NCBI GenBank assembly: GCA_050951465.1
Contig: JBMNJC010000002.1
Coordinates: 62,001 to 126,000 of the forward strand
Reading direction: 5' to 3'
Source: JAAZHD01 sp012510895
GTDB taxonomy: Bacteria > Bacillota > Clostridia > Caldicoprobacterales > DTU083
Length of the DNA: 64,000 bases
Of this stretch, positions 35,499 through 45,204 are shown piece after piece. Position numbers and translations under genes: made by a program. The notes beneath the pieces were generated by a model. It was given only the letters and a program-made list of their open reading frames with translations. It was not told the origin of the DNA and made no database searches. Each line of letters begins with the position of its first letter. The first letter of the stretch is position 1.

Positions 35499-35765
35499 TT
35501 GCAGTATGAAGATAAAACAAAGGCCATAAATCTTTTAAAAACTGCCAGAGGGCAGTTAGCGGGAATTATTAAGATGGTGGAAGATAATCGATACTGTGTG
35601 GATATTTCAAAACAGATTCTTGCTGTACAAGCCCTTTTAAAAAAGGTTAACCTGGGTATTATAGATCAGCATATTCGTCATTGTGTTATGGAGGCATTCA
35701 GAGAAGGAAATGAAGATGAAAAAATTACAGAGGTTATAGAATTAATCGATAAATATGCAAAGTAG
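35499..35765 (+). CDS. csoR: CsoR-type copper-sensing repressor
   Basis: This 88-residue all-helical protein of the CsoR/FrmR family has the Cu(I) ligand triad of copper sensors: Cys33, His58 and Cys62 (RYCVDI and QHIRHC). It should bind the operator upstream and release it when Cu(I) is bound. The start is TTG at 35499, well supported by GGAGGTGAT. It is first in a csoR-copA-copZ operon. Confidence 0.9.
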   Translation: MQYEDKTKAINLLKTARGQLAGIIKMVEDNRYCVDISKQILAVQALLKKVNLGIIDQHIRHCVMEAFREGNEDEKITEVIELIDKYAK

Positions 35766-35794
35766 ATTCAAAACTAAACCTAGGTGGTGAAAAA

Positions 35795-38259
35795 ATGAAG
35801 AATACATTTCAGGTTCAAGGCATGACCTGTGCAGCCTGCGCAAAGGCTGTGGAACGGAGTGTAAATAAAATAGACGGAGTTCTTTCTGCAAATGTAAACC
35901 TGGCAGCAGATAAGCTGTTTGTAGAGTTTGATGAATCGAAAACTGATTCTGAGGAGATAAAGGAAGCTGTAAAAAAGACAGGTTATACAGTATTGGAAGA
36001 AGTTGAAGACAGCAAAAGGGAAATCATGCTCCCTATTTCCGGAATGACCTGTGCTTCATGTGCCAACTCAGTACAAAGGGCCATCGGAAAGCTTGACGGC
36101 ATTCAGGAAGTAGTTGTAAACTATGCCGCCGGCAAGGCTAAGGTGGTTTACGATACCTCCAGGACCAGGATATCGGAAATAAAAAGCGCAGTGGCCAGGG
36201 CCGGATATAAAGCTTTGGATATAGAAATGGCAGACCAGGCAGACAGTGACCAGGATCGCAGGGAAAAGGAAGCTGGAAACCCTGCTCAGAAAATTTATCT
36301 TTGCCATAATATTTACCATTCCGCTTTTTTATACAGCCATGGGACCCATGATAGGCATGCCGCTGCCTAAGATTATCTCTCCTGATGCCAATCCCCTTAA
36401 TTTCGGGTTTATTCAGCTGATTCTGGTAATTCCGGTTATGGCAGCAGGATACCGGTTTTATACTGTCGGTTTCAGAAGACTGCTTAAAAGAGAGCCCAAT
36501 ATGGATTCTCTGATTGCAGTAGGCACCAGCGCTGCATTCCTTTACAGCATTTATTCCATCATATGGATTATTAACGGAGATCACCAATTCGCTCATGAAG
36601 GCCTGTACTTTGAAACAACCGGTGTGATCATAGCTCTTATTCTTCTGGGGAAGTACCTGGAATCCCGATCTATGGGCAGAACTTCAGAAGCAATAAAGAA
36701 GCTCATGGGGCTTGCTCCCAAGACCGCGAATGTCATACAGGACGGGATAGAGATAAGCATCCCTATTGAAGAAGTGGAAAATAGGTGATATCATCCTGGT
36801 CAGACCCGGCGAGAAGATTCCTGTGGACGGGGAAGTAGTAGAGGGAATAACTTCTGTGGATGAATCCATGCTTACGGGAGAGAGCATTCCGGTTGAGAAG
36901 AGTGTGGGAAGCCGGGTGACCGGAGCAAGCATTAACAAAAACGGTACTATAAAGTTTAAAGCCACCAGAGTAGGCAAGGATACAATCCTTGCTCAGATTA
37001 TCAAACTTGTAGAGGATGCACAGGGTTCCAAAGCTCCCATTGCTAAAATGGCGGATATTATCTCCGGTTATTTTGTGCCGATAGTAATTGCAATAGCAAT
37101 TGTCGCAGGCCTGGCATGGTTTATATCCGGAGAATCGGCTGCTTTTTCTCTCACCATATTTATATCCATTCTGGTTATAGCCTGTCCATGTGCCCTGGGC
37201 CTGGCAACGCCTACAGCCATTATGGTAGGAACAGGCAAAGGTGCGGAACACGGAGTGCTGATTAAGAGCGGCGAGGCGCTTGAAACTGCACATAAGGTAG
37301 AAGTCGTTGTATTTGACAAAACCGGCACTATAACAGAAGGAAATCCCAAGGTAACGGATATCATCACTACTGGGCTGATAGATGAAACTGAACTGCTTCG
37401 ATTATCCGCTTCTGCAGAAAAGGGTTCTGAGCATCCATTGGGCGAGGCCATAGTCAAGATGGGCGAAGAAAGAAATCTGGAGCTTTACAGCCCGGAAAGC
37501 TTCAAAGCCCTGCCCGGCCGCGGCATTGAGGCGGTTATTCAGGGAAAAGTGATGCTTTTAGGAAGTAAAAAACTTATGGTTGACAGGGATATTGAAATCA
37601 GCACCCTGCAGGAACAGTCCGACAGGCTGGCAGAGGAAGGCAAGACCCCAATGTATATTGCTATTGACGGACAACCGGGAGGAATTATCGCAGTAGCCGA
37701 TGTAATGAAGGAAAGCAGTAAAAAGGCCATTGAAGTACTGCACGGGATGGGCATTGAAGTGGCAATGATTACCGGCGATAACAAAAGAACCGCACAGGCT
37801 ATTGCCAGGCAGGCAGGTATCGACAGGGTGCTGGCAGAAGTTCTGCCGGAAGACAAGGCTAATGAAATAAAGAAACTTCAGGCGGAAGGCAAAAAGGTCG
37901 CCATGGTGGGAGACGGAATTAATGATGCACCGGCACTGGCACAGGCGGATATCGGAATAGCAATAGGATCCGGCACCGATGTAGCCATGGAGTCTGCGGA
38001 TATTGTTCTCATGAGAAGTGATTTGATGGATGTTCCCACAGCCATTCAGCTGAGCAAGAATACCATCCGGAACATAAAACAGAACTTGTTCTGGGCTTTT
38101 GCTTACAATACAGCCGGTATTCCGATAGCAGCCGGATTGCTGCATCTGTTTGGCGGTCCGCTGCTGAATCCCATGATAGCTGCGGGAGCAATGGCATTCA
38201 GCTCTGTGTCCGTACTTACAAATGCATTGAGATTAAAGAAATTTAAGCCAGTACATTGA
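35795..38259 (+). pseudogene. copA: Copper-exporting P1B-type ATPase, broken by two frameshifts
   Basis: Three overlapping frames together encode a complete CopA. Frame one (35795 to ~36272) has two heavy-metal domains with GMTCAACA and GMTCASCA. Frame two (~36273 to ~36776) has the first membrane helices. Frame three (to 38259) has the CPC ion channel motif in VIACPCALG, the phosphorylation site DKTGT and the GDGINDAPAL hinge. Deleting one G near 36272 (to read KELET) and one A from the AAAA at 36770-36773 (to read VEIGDII) restores the frame. As given, no full protein can be made. Confidence 0.92.
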
Positions 38260-38320
38260 TAAAGGGGCAGCATGAGATTAAAGTAATTATTAAGAATTAA
38301 ACATAGAAAGGAAGAATATC

Positions 38321-38530
38321 ATGACAAAAACACTGCATGTAGAAGGTATGTCATGCAATAACTGTGTACGCCACGTGGAAGAAGCATTGAAGGAAGTTTC
38401 GGGCGTTAAATCTGCCAAAGCGGACTTAAAGTCAAAAAGTGCAGTTATAGAGCTGACACAGGACATTGAAGATAAGGCATTGATAGAGGCAGTTGAGGAA
38501 GCAGGATACAAAGTAACTGGTATTCAATAA
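38321..38530 (+). CDS. copZ: Copper chaperone CopZ
   Basis: This 69-residue single heavy-metal-associated domain has MSCNNC, with the Cu(I)-binding Cys12 and Cys15, and the ferredoxin-like betaalphabeta pattern. It shuttles copper to the CopA ATPase in the cytoplasm. AGAAAGGAAG is the ribosome site. It lies 61 bases after the broken copA and is followed by a terminator, closing the copper operon. Confidence 0.92.
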   Translation: MTKTLHVEGMSCNNCVRHVEEALKEVSGVKSAKADLKSKSAVIELTQDIEDKALIEAVEEAGYKVTGIQ

Positions 38531-38553
38531 TTATAATAATAATCAGATTATAT

Positions 38554-38601
38554 AAAGACAGGTCATGGTATCGTTCATTAAGCCATGAACCTGTCTTTTT
38601 C
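38554..38601 (+). terminator. Terminator of the copper operon
   Basis: AAAGACAGGT-CATGG (38554-38568) pairs with CCATG-AACCTGTCTTT (38583-38598) with one bulge, followed by Ts. Confidence 0.85.
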
Positions 38602-38760
38602 CTATGGCTTTCATTTGCGACGTTTTATGCATAAAAATCCTTCTTAGGCTTTCTGCTATAATTAATTAAGCGGGAAAGCATAGTATTTCTGTGATATAAT
38701 GGGCAATGTGAAAGTTATATTATTCCATTTATAAAATCACATTGGAACCTGAGGTGAAGC

Positions 38761-39592
38761 ATGAAGGATAATGTAAAGATTGGAATTATAGGCGCCGGCT
38801 CGCTGGGGATCATGTATGGGCAAAAATTGACAGCTGCTTATGGAAAAGAGCGGGTATTCTTTCTGGCAAGCAACGAGCGCTGCGAAATATATAAGGAAGC
38901 TGATTTTGTCTGTAACGGTGAAACCTGTGATTTTAACTTTGTTTCCACTGACAGGAATAAAAACATACCCCTGGATTTGCTGATCTTTGCTGTGAAATAT
39001 TCCGGACTGGAGGGTGCCATTCAAGAAGTCAGGCCTTTCGTCAGTGAGAATACAATTCTTCTTTCCTTATTGAATGGAATAACCAGCGAAGAAGAGATTG
39101 GGGCAGTGTTTGGGAAAAAGCATACACTATACAGCGTTGCCCTTGGAATGGATCCCATCAGGGAAGGTTTTCATGTGTCCTATCAGAATATCGGAAGAAT
39201 TTTAATAGGCAGCAGATACGGCAACCAGGATGATGATATAAGACTGACGTTGAAAATTTTAAAAGAAGCCGGTATCCCCTGTGAAGTTTCTGATGATATC
39301 ATGTATACTCAATGGAAAAAACTGATGTTGAATACAGGCGTCAATCAGGCCATAACAGTGTACGAATCAACTTATGCAGGCATGCAGCAGGAAGGCGAGA
39401 TACGCACCAGGATGATAGAGGCCATGCGTGAAGTCATTGAAGTTGCGGGAAGGGAAGGAGTAGTTCTGACCGAGGATGATATCAGGGAATGCGTTGATCT
39501 GCTGGATACGATGAATCCTGAAGGCATGCCCTGTTAATGATTTCTTTTATAAAAGAATTCGTGGAATGGAAAACAGCTGCTTAACTTACTAA
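38761..39592 (+). pseudogene. Ketopantoate reductase-family gene with internal deletion
   Basis: The open frame (38761-39537, 258 residues) has the Rossmann motif IGIIGAGSLGIMYG and the C-terminal domain helix QWKKLMLNTGVNQA with the expected Lys/Asn residues, but stops at MNPEGMPC, about 45 residues short of the family length. Reading on in another frame from 39530 gives PVNDFFYKRIRGMEN, which matches the usual family C-terminus (..TPVNEFLY..). About 30 codons are therefore missing at the junction, with a frame change. It is possibly still expressed as a truncated protein, but probably inactive. GAGGTGA precedes the ATG. Confidence 0.75.
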
Positions 39593-39622
39593 ATAGATTT
39601 ATTATGAGAGGAGCTGCTTTAA

Positions 39623-40751
39623 ATGAATCACAGGGAGAGATTTATAGAAACACTTACCTTTGGCAAGCCGGACAAAATACCTTTTAACCCCGGAAACCCC
39701 AGGGAATCAACCTTGGAGCGATGGTACAGCGAAGGCCTGGACAGGGGTGAAGATTATCGGCAGGCCATTTGTAAAAGGCTGGGTATCGACATGCCTGACA
39801 GCCGGCCCCAAGTGGAACCCAGAGTTTCCTTTAAAATGATTCCGGCCTTTGATGAGATTGTTTTTGAACATAAGGACGGTCATTATATAGTACAGGATTG
39901 GATGGGCACAATCGTTGAGATTTCTGACCGCTATGATGTTACTTATCTGAGGTATGCTAAAGACTTTGTAACCCGAAAATACATTAAGTTTCCGGTTGAA
40001 ACATATGATGATTGGGACAATATGAAGAAAAGATACAATGTAGACAGTGAAGGGCGCTTCCCCGTCGATTTTTCAGAACGCTGCCGTAAACTGAAAGACA
40101 GAGACTATCCGCTTACAATTGGTTTCAGCGGACCCTTCTGGCAGCTGCGTGACTGGTGCGGCTTGGAGAACCTTTGCATCTGGATGATCGAGCAGCCGGA
40201 TTTTGTGGAAGAAATGGCTGAATTTTGGGGAGATTTTGTATCCGGGGTCCTTGACAGGGTTCTGGAAGAGCTGTGTCCGGATCATGTTCTGGTTAACGAG
40301 GATATGGCTTACAAAGGACACAGCATGATTTCTCCTGATATGACAAGAAAGTACCTTATGCCTTGTTACCAGAAGTGGATACCGAAGCTGAAGAAAAAGG
40401 GCTGCCCCGTTATCGAAGTAGACAGCGATGGGTACATTGGCGATCTTATACCTTTATGGATCGAAGCCGGGTTCAATTGCTGCATTCCTGTGGAAGTTGC
40501 CGCTCATAACGATATTGTGCATTACAGAAAAACCTATGGCAGAAAAATGGCCTTTCCGGGGCGGTATAGATAAGCGCTGCATAGCCAAAGGCGGCATGAT
40601 AATGAAAAACGAGGTATTAAGGGTAGTTCCTCCCCTGCTGAAGGATGGAGGCTATATTCCAGGCTGCGACCATGGGGTGCCCCCCGATATTTCGTGGAGC
40701 AATTTTATAGAATACAGCCGGTTGCTGGCCAAGCTGACAGGCTGGCTTTAA
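39623..40751 (+). pseudogene. Uroporphyrinogen decarboxylase-family protein, frameshifted near the C-terminus
   Basis: The first frame stops at 40573 with ..KMAFPGRYR. Deleting one base in CCGGGG (40556-40561) continues it as FRGGIDKRCIAKGG and then PGCDHGVPPDISWSNF, ending at 40751, to give ~375 residues. These C-terminal motifs are typical of URO-D-like methyltransferase/decarboxylase relatives, which in Clostridia often act in methyl transfer or unknown catabolism rather than haem synthesis. AGGAG precedes the ATG. The missing C-terminus includes substrate-cleft residues. Confidence 0.85.
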
Positions 40752-40761
40752 GATATGGAAG

Positions 40762-41985
40762 CTATGCATGCTTCCACTTTTTTGCACAGTAAATATTCAT
40801 GATTGTTCCACAAAGTGCTATCAGGCACCATATAATAATAGTTAATTTCCAGCCGAAGTGTTCAGTAAGAGCCGCAATGCCATAAGCGGAGACTGCGCTT
40901 CCTGTGTAAGTAAAAGCATTCAGTATTCCGGTAACACTTGAGACCCGCCCTGAACTTATGTAGCGGGCAGGCAGTATACTGATAAACATAAGGTTGACTC
41001 CGTGCATGCAGCCGGTTATGATTGTCATCATGGCGACAGACAGAACTGCCTGTGAGGAATAAACGAAGAGCAAAACGAAAGAACAGATGAATCCCAGGGC
41101 CCAGATGTATACAGCTGCCTTAACCTCGTTTTTTATCAGTTTATGTACATAAGATGCTGCCATGAGACTTATAATCGTAAATACGGGCAAAACTGAAGTA
41201 GTTAAAATCGATATGGAAACGCCAAGACCGTATGTATCATTTATGTAAGACGGCATCCATGTGGTTATCCCGTCACGCAGAATTCCCTGAAGAAAAATAA
41301 TCACCATAATGGGAACAAGACCAAAGTAAGAAAATAAGGAATTATTTCCGGTATCAGGGGAGGAATCGGCTTTAATGATTCCTTTCTCTTCATGGGATGC
41401 TGCTGTCGGAATAACCCTGTGGATAGTGAGCAGCCATATTACAGCCACAACAAAGCCGCATGATGCTGATATCAGAAATACTGTTCTCCAGCCAGAGAGA
41501 GCAATGCAAAGCGGCACGACCATATATATGGCAATTGTGGCTATGGATGCTGCTGCAGATACTGCAACACATGCCTTTTTATAGTTGTCCGGAGACAAGT
41601 TTTCTGCCATAATTCGTGCCAATGGAGGCCACATCATGGATTGAGCAAAACCATTAATGCACCAGACGGCAGTCATAATATATACATTGCTTAATGCAAA
41701 CATTAGTATATTACAGACAGAGGCTATAAACAGCCCTGAAAATATCATTGTCCTGGGCTTGATATGATCACCGATGATACCGTTTAAAACCTGTCCGGCG
41801 CCATAGGTGATAAAACTGCCTGTAACTGCCATGCTGGCCTGTGTCTTGGTTATGCCCATTGAATAAATAATTTCAGCAATGGCTGCCCCGTAATTAGTGC
41901 GAGTTAAATAACTGGTAAAATAAGCGAGGCAGCAAAGGCTGATAAATAGAAATATCTGCTGTTTTTCATTTTTTCCCTTTATCAC
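40762..41985 (-). CDS. MFS transporter (OPA/GlpT-like)
   Basis: This 407-residue membrane protein has about 12 helices. The N-terminal half, with SLCCLAYFTSYLTRTNYGAAI, GQVLNGIIGDHIKPR and MWPPLARIMAENL, resembles the organophosphate:phosphate antiporter group (glycerol-3-phosphate, hexose-phosphate carriers). It overlaps the upstream phosphodiesterase gene by 4 bases (ATGA), so the pair is translationally coupled. A carrier importing a phosphorylated or phosphate-linked compound that the partner processes is plausible. Confidence 0.8.
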   Translation of the reverse strand: MIKGKNEKQQIFLFISLCCLAYFTSYLTRTNYGAAIAEIIYSMGITKTQASMAVTGSFITYGAGQVLNGIIGDHIKPRTMIFSGLFIASVCNILMFALSNVYIMTAVWCINGFAQSMMWPPLARIMAENLSPDNYKKACVAVSAAASIATIAIYMVVPLCIALSGWRTVFLISASCGFVVAVIWLLTIHRVIPTAASHEEKGIIKADSSPDTGNNSLFSYFGLVPIMVIIFLQGILRDGITTWMPSYINDTYGLGVSISILTTSVLPVFTIISLMAASYVHKLIKNEVKAAVYIWALGFICSFVLLFVYSSQAVLSVAMMTIITGCMHGVNLMFISILPARYISSGRVSSVTGILNAFTYTGSAVSAYGIAALTEHFGWKLTIIIWCLIALCGTIMNIYCAKKWKHA

Positions 41986-42758
41986 AATAAAGACTTACCT
42001 TCCCATTCGGCTGCTGCTTCTGCGCCGAGAAGTTTCACAACGGTTGGCGCAATATCAATGATATTGACATCTTTCAGTTCAAGGCCTGGCGTAATTGATT
42101 TGCCGCTTATAAATAAGGGGATGGTCATATCTTCCGGCATTTCAGTGCCGTGCAGGCGATCATGTCCTCCGTGGTCAGAAGTAACCATAACAATGTAGTC
42201 ATCGGATATGGAGCCGGTAATTCTTTCGATGCAGTTCCAGGAGTCATATACAGATTGAATATATTCTTCAGACATCCAGCCGTAAGCATGTCCGGCTTCG
42301 TCTACGTGCCCAAGGTATAGGAACACAAAATCCGGATCAGCTTTATTAATGTACTTTATGGCTTTGTCTGTAAGAATAATGTTTGATTCCCTGTAGGTGT
42401 ATGTTTTGCCTGAGATAAAACAGCTGCAGGATATGGATCCAGGCCTTGCGAGATCCCTTAATTCCTCCCAGTTATAGAATAAACCGGAGCTTTTATTGCT
42501 TAGCTTAAGCTGCTCACACAGGCCGTTTATCGGGCGTACCTGAGGAGTATATAGATTGGTAAGGACTCCGTGCCTGTCCGGTTTAACGCTATGGAAAAGC
42601 GACATGTGGCAGGGCAGCGTTACACTGGGCATTACAGTTTGAGCCTGGCCTGTATAGCTGCCGTCTTTCATCATTTTACCGATATAAGGATGTTTGCACG
42701 CTTCCAGACTGTCCGGACGCATGCCGTCTACTAAGACCAATAATACTTTTTTGCTCAT
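41982..42758 (-). CDS. Alkaline phosphatase-superfamily phosphodiesterase/nucleotide pyrophosphatase
   Basis: This 258-residue protein has the superfamily metal and nucleophile motifs: VLVDGMRPDS near the start, the Thr nucleophile in VMPSVTLPCHMSLFH near residue 43, YLGHVDEAGH near 150 and VTSDHGGHD near 194. No signal peptide is present, so it should be cytoplasmic. ATG 42758 is chosen over the GTG three codons upstream because AAGGAG lies 8 bases before it. It is coupled to the MFS gene that follows. Confidence 0.85.
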   Translation of the reverse strand: MSKKVLLVLVDGMRPDSLEACKHPYIGKMMKDGSYTGQAQTVMPSVTLPCHMSLFHSVKPDRHGVLTNLYTPQVRPINGLCEQLKLSNKSSGLFYNWEELRDLARPGSISCSCFISGKTYTYRESNIILTDKAIKYINKADPDFVFLYLGHVDEAGHAYGWMSEEYIQSVYDSWNCIERITGSISDDYIVMVTSDHGGHDRLHGTEMPEDMTIPLFISGKSITPGLELKDVNIIDIAPTVVKLLGAEAAAEWEGKSLL

Positions 42759-42983
42759 TTTACACACTCCTTCTGATTCTGCACCTGGCTGCCCAACTAT
42801 ATGATGACATAATAATAAACGGCTGCATATATTCTGTATTTATTTCCTGTCATTACCATGATAACATTGTATATTATAACAAATAAAGATTGTTTCAGCC
42901 ATATGCATATTTGCGATTTTAGATTAAGATATTGAAGCTAAAAAAAGGGTTATAATATCGTAAATAAGATAGGAGGATTATCT

Positions 42984-44006
42984 ATGGCAAATCTGTTTTC
43001 GGAATTCAGAGTAAAAAACATGGCATTAAAAAACCGCATAGTAATGGCGCCTATGTGTATGTACACGGCAGATACAGACGGCAAGGCCAAGGACTGGCAT
43101 TACACCCATTACACCAGCCGGGCAGCCGGAGGAACAGGGCTTATTATCCTGGAAGCTACTGCGGTGGAAAAAAGGGGCCGTATATCTGACTGGGACTTAG
43201 GAATTTGGAGTGGCGAACATATTGAAGGGCTTCGGAGATTAGTTGACGGCTGCCACAGCAATGGAGCAAAGATAGGAGTTCAGCTGGCTCATGCCGGCAG
43301 AAAATCTCAGGCCGCGGCAGATTATCCCATCGCTCCGTCACCCATACCCTATGATCATAATTACAGAACTCCGAAAGAAATGAATAAAGCTGACATTGAA
43401 GCAGCGGTTGAATCATTCAGAGCCGGTGCCGAAAGAGCCAATGAGGCAGGCTTTGATACCATTGAGATACATGCTGCCCATGGGTACTTAATTAATGAAT
43501 TCCTGTCTCCGCTGACCAACCACAGGACCGATGAATACGGAGGAAGCATGGAAAACCGGGCTCGCTTTCTGAAAGACATCCTGCAAGCGGTTGCTTCTGT
43601 CTGGCCTGAAGAAAAACCTGTTATTGTCCGTGTATCAGCAGAAGAATTTGTTGAAGGTGGGAACCGGCCGGAAGATCTTGCAAATATATTAAATCTCATA
43701 AAAGGAGAAGGAATTGATCTGGTCAATGTAAGTACCGGCGGCGTGGTCAATGTAAGCCCTGAGGGCTACCCCGGATATCAGATCAGACATGCAGAGATTA
43801 TACGCCAAAACACCGGTTTGCCTGTTATAGCCGGCGGGCTCATTACTTCACCCTTGATGGCAGAAGAGATAATACGGAATGAAAGAGCGGATCTTATATT
43901 CCTGGGCAGGGAACTGCTGCGAAATCCGTACTGGCCGTTACAGGCAGCAAGGGAATTACAGCATGATATTGAATGGCCGAAACAATACCGGCGGGCTAAA
44001 TCATAA
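42984..44006 (+). CDS. Old-yellow-enzyme-type NADPH:flavin oxidoreductase (NamA/YqjM-like)
   Basis: This 340-residue FMN-dependent TIM-barrel reductase has segments typical of YqjM/NamA: KNRIVMAPMCMYTAD, QLAHAGRKS, IHAAHGYLINEFLSP, and the FMN phosphate region GGLITSP with FLGRELLRNPYWPLQ. It reduces activated alkenes and nitro compounds with NADPH. ATAGGAGG is the ribosome site. It is 73-100 bases upstream of a Gfo/Idh/MocA gene on the same strand. Confidence 0.92.
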   Translation: MANLFSEFRVKNMALKNRIVMAPMCMYTADTDGKAKDWHYTHYTSRAAGGTGLIILEATAVEKRGRISDWDLGIWSGEHIEGLRRLVDGCHSNGAKIGVQLAHAGRKSQAAADYPIAPSPIPYDHNYRTPKEMNKADIEAAVESFRAGAERANEAGFDTIEIHAAHGYLINEFLSPLTNHRTDEYGGSMENRARFLKDILQAVASVWPEEKPVIVRVSAEEFVEGGNRPEDLANILNLIKGEGIDLVNVSTGGVVNVSPEGYPGYQIRHAEIIRQNTGLPVIAGGLITSPLMAEEIIRNERADLIFLGRELLRNPYWPLQAARELQHDIEWPKQYRRAKS

Positions 44007-44106
44007 AATTAAAAACGTATAATTCCCGGCGATAAAGGAATCTTGTTTCATATGTAGAATTCAGAAACAGGTCTAAAACATGGAAGGAAAGGTAGGAAAA
44101 GCAAAG

Positions 44107-45096
44107 ATGGCTAAGTCAAAATCTTATAATTGGGGAATTATTGCCACAGGGGCTATTGCCAGGCAGTTTTCCATAGGTCTGAATTTTGCACCGGGTGCAG
44201 TAAAGTACGCTGTTGCCTCCAGAGAGCTGCAAAAGGCAGAGTCTTTTGCCGATGAATATGGGTTCCGGAAAGCTTACGGCAGCTATGAGGAACTGCTGGC
44301 AGATCCCAAAGTGGATATTGTTTACATTGCCACACCCCATCAGTTTCATACAGAAAATACTATAGCTGCCTTAAAAGCAAAAAAGGCAGTCTTATGTGAG
44401 AAACCTTTTGCCGTAAATGCTGCTGCAGCAAAAGAGATGGTCAAAACTGCACGGGAAAACAATTGTCTTCTTATGGAGGCCATGTGGACAAGGTTTATAC
44501 CGGCAGTGCAGAAAGCAAAGGAGATGGTTGAACAAGGGGAAATCGGGGACATTAGAATGATCACTGGAGACTTTGGCTACCGGACGGAAGTGGGTGTTCC
44601 CGACAGAATATATGATCCGGCTGCCTGCGGCGGAGGTTTGATGGATGTTGGCATTTACCCTGTTTCCTTGGCTTCCATGTTCTTTAAGGAACAGCCTGAA
44701 GAAATACAGGCATTGGCTGAAATAGGGTCAACATCGGTAGATGAACAGTCAGCCTATTTATTCAGGTATAAGGGCGGTGAAATGGCGGTATTATACAGCG
44801 CCATACGAACCGAAACTCCGGTTGAAGCAGTTATAATGGGCACAAGGGGAAGAATCAAGCTGCACGCGCCTTTTTACAAAGCTGATAAAATTTCAGTGGT
44901 AAAAGAAAATGAAGAACGAATCATAAGTATCCCCTATGAAGGTAACGGATATGAGTTCGAGGCCATTGAAATGATGAGATGCATGTCGGAAGGACTTTTG
45001 GAAAGCCCGGTTATGCCTTTGGACGAGTCAGTTGCCGTCATGGAGACCATGGATCGCATCCGCTCATGCATAAACTTGTGTTTTCCCTATGACTGA
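44107..45096 (+). CDS. Gfo/Idh/MocA-family oxidoreductase (trans-dihydrodiol-dehydrogenase-like)
   Basis: This 329-residue protein begins with a Rossmann motif (WGIIATGAIARQF) and carries the classic VLCEKPFAVN motif near residue 90. The LMEAMWTRFIPA and GGGLMDVGIYPVSL blocks resemble dihydrodiol dehydrogenase and glucose-fructose-oxidoreductase-like members. An alternative ATG at 44080 adds nine residues and overlaps the best ribosome site (AAGGTAGG), so 44107 is preferred. The substrate is unknown. Confidence 0.82.
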   Translation: MAKSKSYNWGIIATGAIARQFSIGLNFAPGAVKYAVASRELQKAESFADEYGFRKAYGSYEELLADPKVDIVYIATPHQFHTENTIAALKAKKAVLCEKPFAVNAAAAKEMVKTARENNCLLMEAMWTRFIPAVQKAKEMVEQGEIGDIRMITGDFGYRTEVGVPDRIYDPAACGGGLMDVGIYPVSLASMFFKEQPEEIQALAEIGSTSVDEQSAYLFRYKGGEMAVLYSAIRTETPVEAVIMGTRGRIKLHAPFYKADKISVVKENEERIISIPYEGNGYEFEAIEMMRCMSEGLLESPVMPLDESVAVMETMDRIRSCINLCFPYD

Positions 45097-45204
45097 TTTG
45101 CAAGGAGTTTACAAAGGAAAATCAGATTCTTTACAGTTAACAGGACTGTAATTAAGGGTAAAGGTCTGAAATACCAGAGCAAATATGAAAGAGGTGGGGA
45201 TAGG

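Noticed and set aside
36272..36776. Programmed frameshifting in copA (as known for E. coli copA)
   Set aside because: Known programmed events yield a truncated chaperone by one -1 shift at a slippery heptamer. Here two +1 changes at ordinary sites are needed, alongside other broken genes nearby.
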